The translations under genes and the position numbers were made by a program. 7,689 nucleotides of DNA from Rhodoferax sp. GTDB taxonomy: Bacteria > Pseudomonadota > Gammaproteobacteria > Burkholderiales > Burkholderiaceae_C. The notes beneath the pieces were generated by a model. That model saw only the letters and a program-made list of their open reading frames with translations, ran no database searches and was not told the DNA's origin. The stretch covers positions 1 through 7,689 of the forward strand of contig JAQTSL010000177.1 in the NCBI GenBank assembly GCA_028711355.1. The letters are read 5' to 3'. Below are positions 6,553 to 7,689 of this stretch, in pieces. Position 1 is the first letter of the stretch. Each line of letters starts with the position of its first letter.

Positions 6553-6562
6553 ATTCTACAAT
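6553..6562. promoter_or_regulatory. Overlapping divergent -10 boxes for cytochrome c4 and engB
   Basis: ATTCTACAAT contains TACAAT on the plus strand (6557-6562) and TAGAAT on the minus strand (6558-6553), sharing two bases. Each matches the sigma70 -10 consensus at five of six positions. Predicted transcript starts are near 6569 rightward and 6546 leftward. No good -35 box is visible in either direction. If the plus box is real, the engB ATG at 6561 lies inside the promoter and cannot be the start. Confidence 0.5.
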
Positions 6563-6587
6563 GCCCCACTTATCAAACACTAACTTT

Positions 6588-7301
6588 ATGCCCATTCCAT
6601 CAGACACCGACAGCACTACCCCGGCAGTCCGTCAAGCGGCGGCAACGCCGATCGTGGCACTGGGCTGGTTGCACACCGCCCGGTTTCTGACCACCGCACC
6701 CCAATTGCAATTCTTGCCAGCGCTGGATGTGCCAGAAATCGCCTTTGTGGGGCGCTCCAACGCAGGCAAGTCCACCTGCATCAACACCCTGACGCAGCAA
6801 AAGCAACTGGCGTTTGCCTCCAAAAAACCGGGACGCACCCAGCACATCAACCTGTTCGCCCTGGGCAAACAAGGGGTGACCGATGCCGTGCTGGCTGATT
6901 TACCTGGCTACGGCTACGCCGCCGTGCCCATGCAAGACAAACTGCGCTGGCAGCAGGTCATGGCCAATTACCTGGTGACACGCCAGAACCTCAAGGCCGT
7001 GGTGCTGCTGTGCGACCCGCGCCACGGGCTGACCGAACTTGACGAGGTGTTGCTCGATGTGGTGCGCCCACGGGTGCAGGCTGGGCTGAAGTTTCTGGTG
7101 GTCCTGACCAAAGCCGACAAACTCACCCGTGCCGAGCAAAACAAAGCGTTGGCTATCATGAAACTCAACGCTGGTGGTGGCGAGGTGCGACTGTTTTCAG
7201 CCACCAAACGGCTGGGCATTGACACTGTGGCCACGCTGCTGTGGGACTGGGTGCATCCTAATCAGTTGGGGTCAGAGCACATCGCTGCGCGAGTGGTCTG
7301 A
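6588..7301 (+). CDS. engB: EngB/YihA ribosome-assembly GTPase, with repeat-encoded C terminus
   Basis: Cytoplasmic TrmE-Era-EngA-EngB class GTPase involved in 50S subunit assembly (also named ysxC/yihA); usually essential. 237 aa from the ATG at 6588. Motifs: G1 GRSNAGKS (55-62), G2 threonine in PGRTQ (Thr84), G3 DLPGYG (104-109), G4 TKAD (174-177), G5 SAT (204-206). An ATG at 6561 would add nine residues but overlaps the probable -10 box. The open frame extends far further upstream only because the antisense cytochrome gene lacks stops there. The last 12 residues (QLGSEHIAARVV, 226-237) are encoded by the first F repeat, and the TGA at 7299-7301 lies in the hairpin's right arm. The GTPase core ends before this, so function is probably intact. 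Confidence 0.94.
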   Translation: MPIPSDTDSTTPAVRQAAATPIVALGWLHTARFLTTAPQLQFLPALDVPEIAFVGRSNAGKSTCINTLTQQKQLAFASKKPGRTQHINLFALGKQGVTDAVLADLPGYGYAAVPMQDKLRWQQVMANYLVTRQNLKAVVLLCDPRHGLTELDEVLLDVVRPRVQAGLKFLVVLTKADKLTRAEQNKALAIMKLNAGGGEVRLFSATKRLGIDTVATLLWDWVHPNQLGSEHIAARVV

Positions 7302-7434
7302 CCCGCAAGCTCAGTTAACGAGTTGGGGTCAGAGCACATCGCTGCGCGAGTGGTCTGACCCGCAAGCTCAGTTAACGAGTTGGGGTCAGAGCACATCGCT
7401 GCGCGAGTGGTCTGACCGGCAAGCTCAGTTAACG
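7264..7434 (-). repeat. Three tandem F-type hairpin units (57 bp, second sequence type, inverted)
   Basis: Units are 7264-7320, 7321-7377 and 7378-7434; the first two match by eye and the third has one change (CCCGC to CCGGC). Homology begins slightly earlier, at TAATCAG (7259). Each unit folds into GGGTCAGA/TCTGACCC (7269-7276 with 7297-7304 in unit 1), then CAC/GTG and CGC/GCG around a TGC loop. The reverse complement aligns with the 3251-3487 units: CTTGCGGG, CAGACCA, TGCTCTG and CAACT are shared, while the stem swaps A-T for T-A on both arms. The first unit overlaps the engB 3' end. No intrinsic-terminator T-tract follows. Confidence 0.92.
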
Positions 7435-7436
7435 TG

Positions 7437-7495
7437 AGACCTTGCGGGACAGACCAGGATTTGCGTAGCAAATCTGCTCTGTCCTCAACTGATTT
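7437..7495 (+). repeat. Single F-type unit, first sequence type
   Basis: Matches the common 59-bp unit at 3251-3309 base for base by eye except its final base (GATTT instead of GATTA). It stands head-to-head with the three inverted 57-bp units, joined by GTTAACGTG, and is followed at once by R copy C. Same hairpin: GGACAGA/TCTGTCC with inner ATTTGC/GCAAAT. Confidence 0.92.
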
Positions 7496-7497
7496 AG

Positions 7498-7607
7498 AAC
7501 AGGTTGTCATACCGGGCCACCACCCGGTATCCAGTGAATCCGGACTGCATGGATTGCGGGTCGTGGCCCGCTTGTGACAACCATCTTTCATGCTTCGGGG
7601 TGGCTTC
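7498..7607 (-). repeat. Two-hairpin intergenic repeat 'R', copy C (inverted)
   Basis: Reverse complement of the element at 3127-3234 with about 88% identity by eye; differences cluster in the linker between the hairpins. Hairpins: ATACCGGG/CCCGGTAT (7509-7516 with 7523-7530) and GCGGG/CCCGC (7556-7560 with 7567-7571). A leftward open frame spans 7494-7688 but its product is only translated repeat, so no gene is called. The stretch from 7302 to the window end holds repeats and no gene that I can support. Confidence 0.85.
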
Positions 7608-7643
7608 AATGCCATGGAAGTCAGTGGTGATCAGAGCAAAAAA

Positions 7644-7689
7644 ATAGCTTCTTTCGCTTGCTGCATAAGGGCTAGAGGCAAATTTCATC
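7644..7689. repeat. Comamonadaceae-type intergenic palindromic repeat, possible leftward terminator
   Basis: The string around TAGCTTC, GCTTGCTGCATAAG and GCTAGAGGC resembles a short imperfect palindrome I recall as very common between genes in Comamonadaceae. The arms GCTTCT (7647-7652) and AGAGGC (7674-7679) can pair, with one G-T. Read leftward, the hairpin is followed directly by TATTTTTTT (7645-7637), so it could terminate a leftward gene beyond the right edge. The family identification rests on memory. Confidence 0.45.

Noticed and set aside
5820..6560. Long upstream extension of the engB reading frame (a 493-codon open frame)
   Set aside because: It runs antisense through the cytochrome c4 gene, has no family resemblance, and crosses the promoter region; the EngB domain begins only near residue 20-50 of the 6588 start.
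7174..7437. Repetitive open frame through the 57-bp repeats (19-residue period)
   Set aside because: 57 is divisible by three, so any frame without a stop stays open; it overlaps engB in another frame and has no plausible start.
7494..7688. Leftward 64-codon open frame
   Set aside because: Entirely composed of two intergenic repeats; the same sequence in copy A is not kept as a gene.

Overview
The window looks like a chromosomal stretch of a Burkholderiales betaproteobacterium, most likely Comamonadaceae (Rhodoferax/Polaromonas-like). The evidence is moderately high GC, protein signatures such as GASTITMQ in the class A penicillin-binding protein, the pilM / ponA / cyaY / lptM gene neighbourhood, and an intergenic repeat at the right edge that resembles one common in Comamonadaceae. 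Genus is inference; I could not search databases.

Layout from left to right. (1) The 5' part of pilM (type IV pilus inner-membrane platform), leftward, runs off the left edge. (2) After a 254-bp divergent intergenic region comes the large gene for penicillin-binding protein 1A (mrcA/ponA), rightward. (3) A repeat-rich gap (3113-3484) holds a two-hairpin element (here 'R') followed by four tandem copies of a 59/60-bp hairpin unit (here 'F'). (4) cyaY (frataxin-like, leftward) and lptM (small lipoprotein, rightward) have start codons only 12 bp apart. (5) msrP-msrQ, the periplasmic methionine sulfoxide reductase pair, is leftward and ends tail-to-tail on lptM. (6) A gap of about 220 bp carries a degraded R/F remnant and a GC hairpin. 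(7) A dihaem cytochrome c4 gene (leftward) and engB/yihA (rightward GTPase) diverge from a compact promoter region with overlapping -10-like boxes. (8) A second repeat cluster follows: three tandem 57-bp F units in the opposite orientation, one F unit in the first orientation, an inverted R copy, then a different Comamonadaceae-type repeat at the edge.

The genes are mostly housekeeping and cell-envelope functions: pilus assembly, peptidoglycan synthesis, LPS-transporter maturation, periplasmic protein repair, electron transfer, ribosome assembly and iron handling. MsrP and MsrQ work together, MsrQ passing electrons from the membrane to MsrP. The rest are neighbours rather than one pathway.

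The most interesting content is the repeat system. F units occur in two sequence types whose hairpin arms differ by compensating changes, and one unit is a chimera of the two types. F units abut the 3' ends of cyaY and engB in the same orientation relative to each gene: in cyaY they supply the stop codon, in engB they encode the last dozen residues. No protein machinery for these repeats is encoded in the window, so any link to a transposase is inference.
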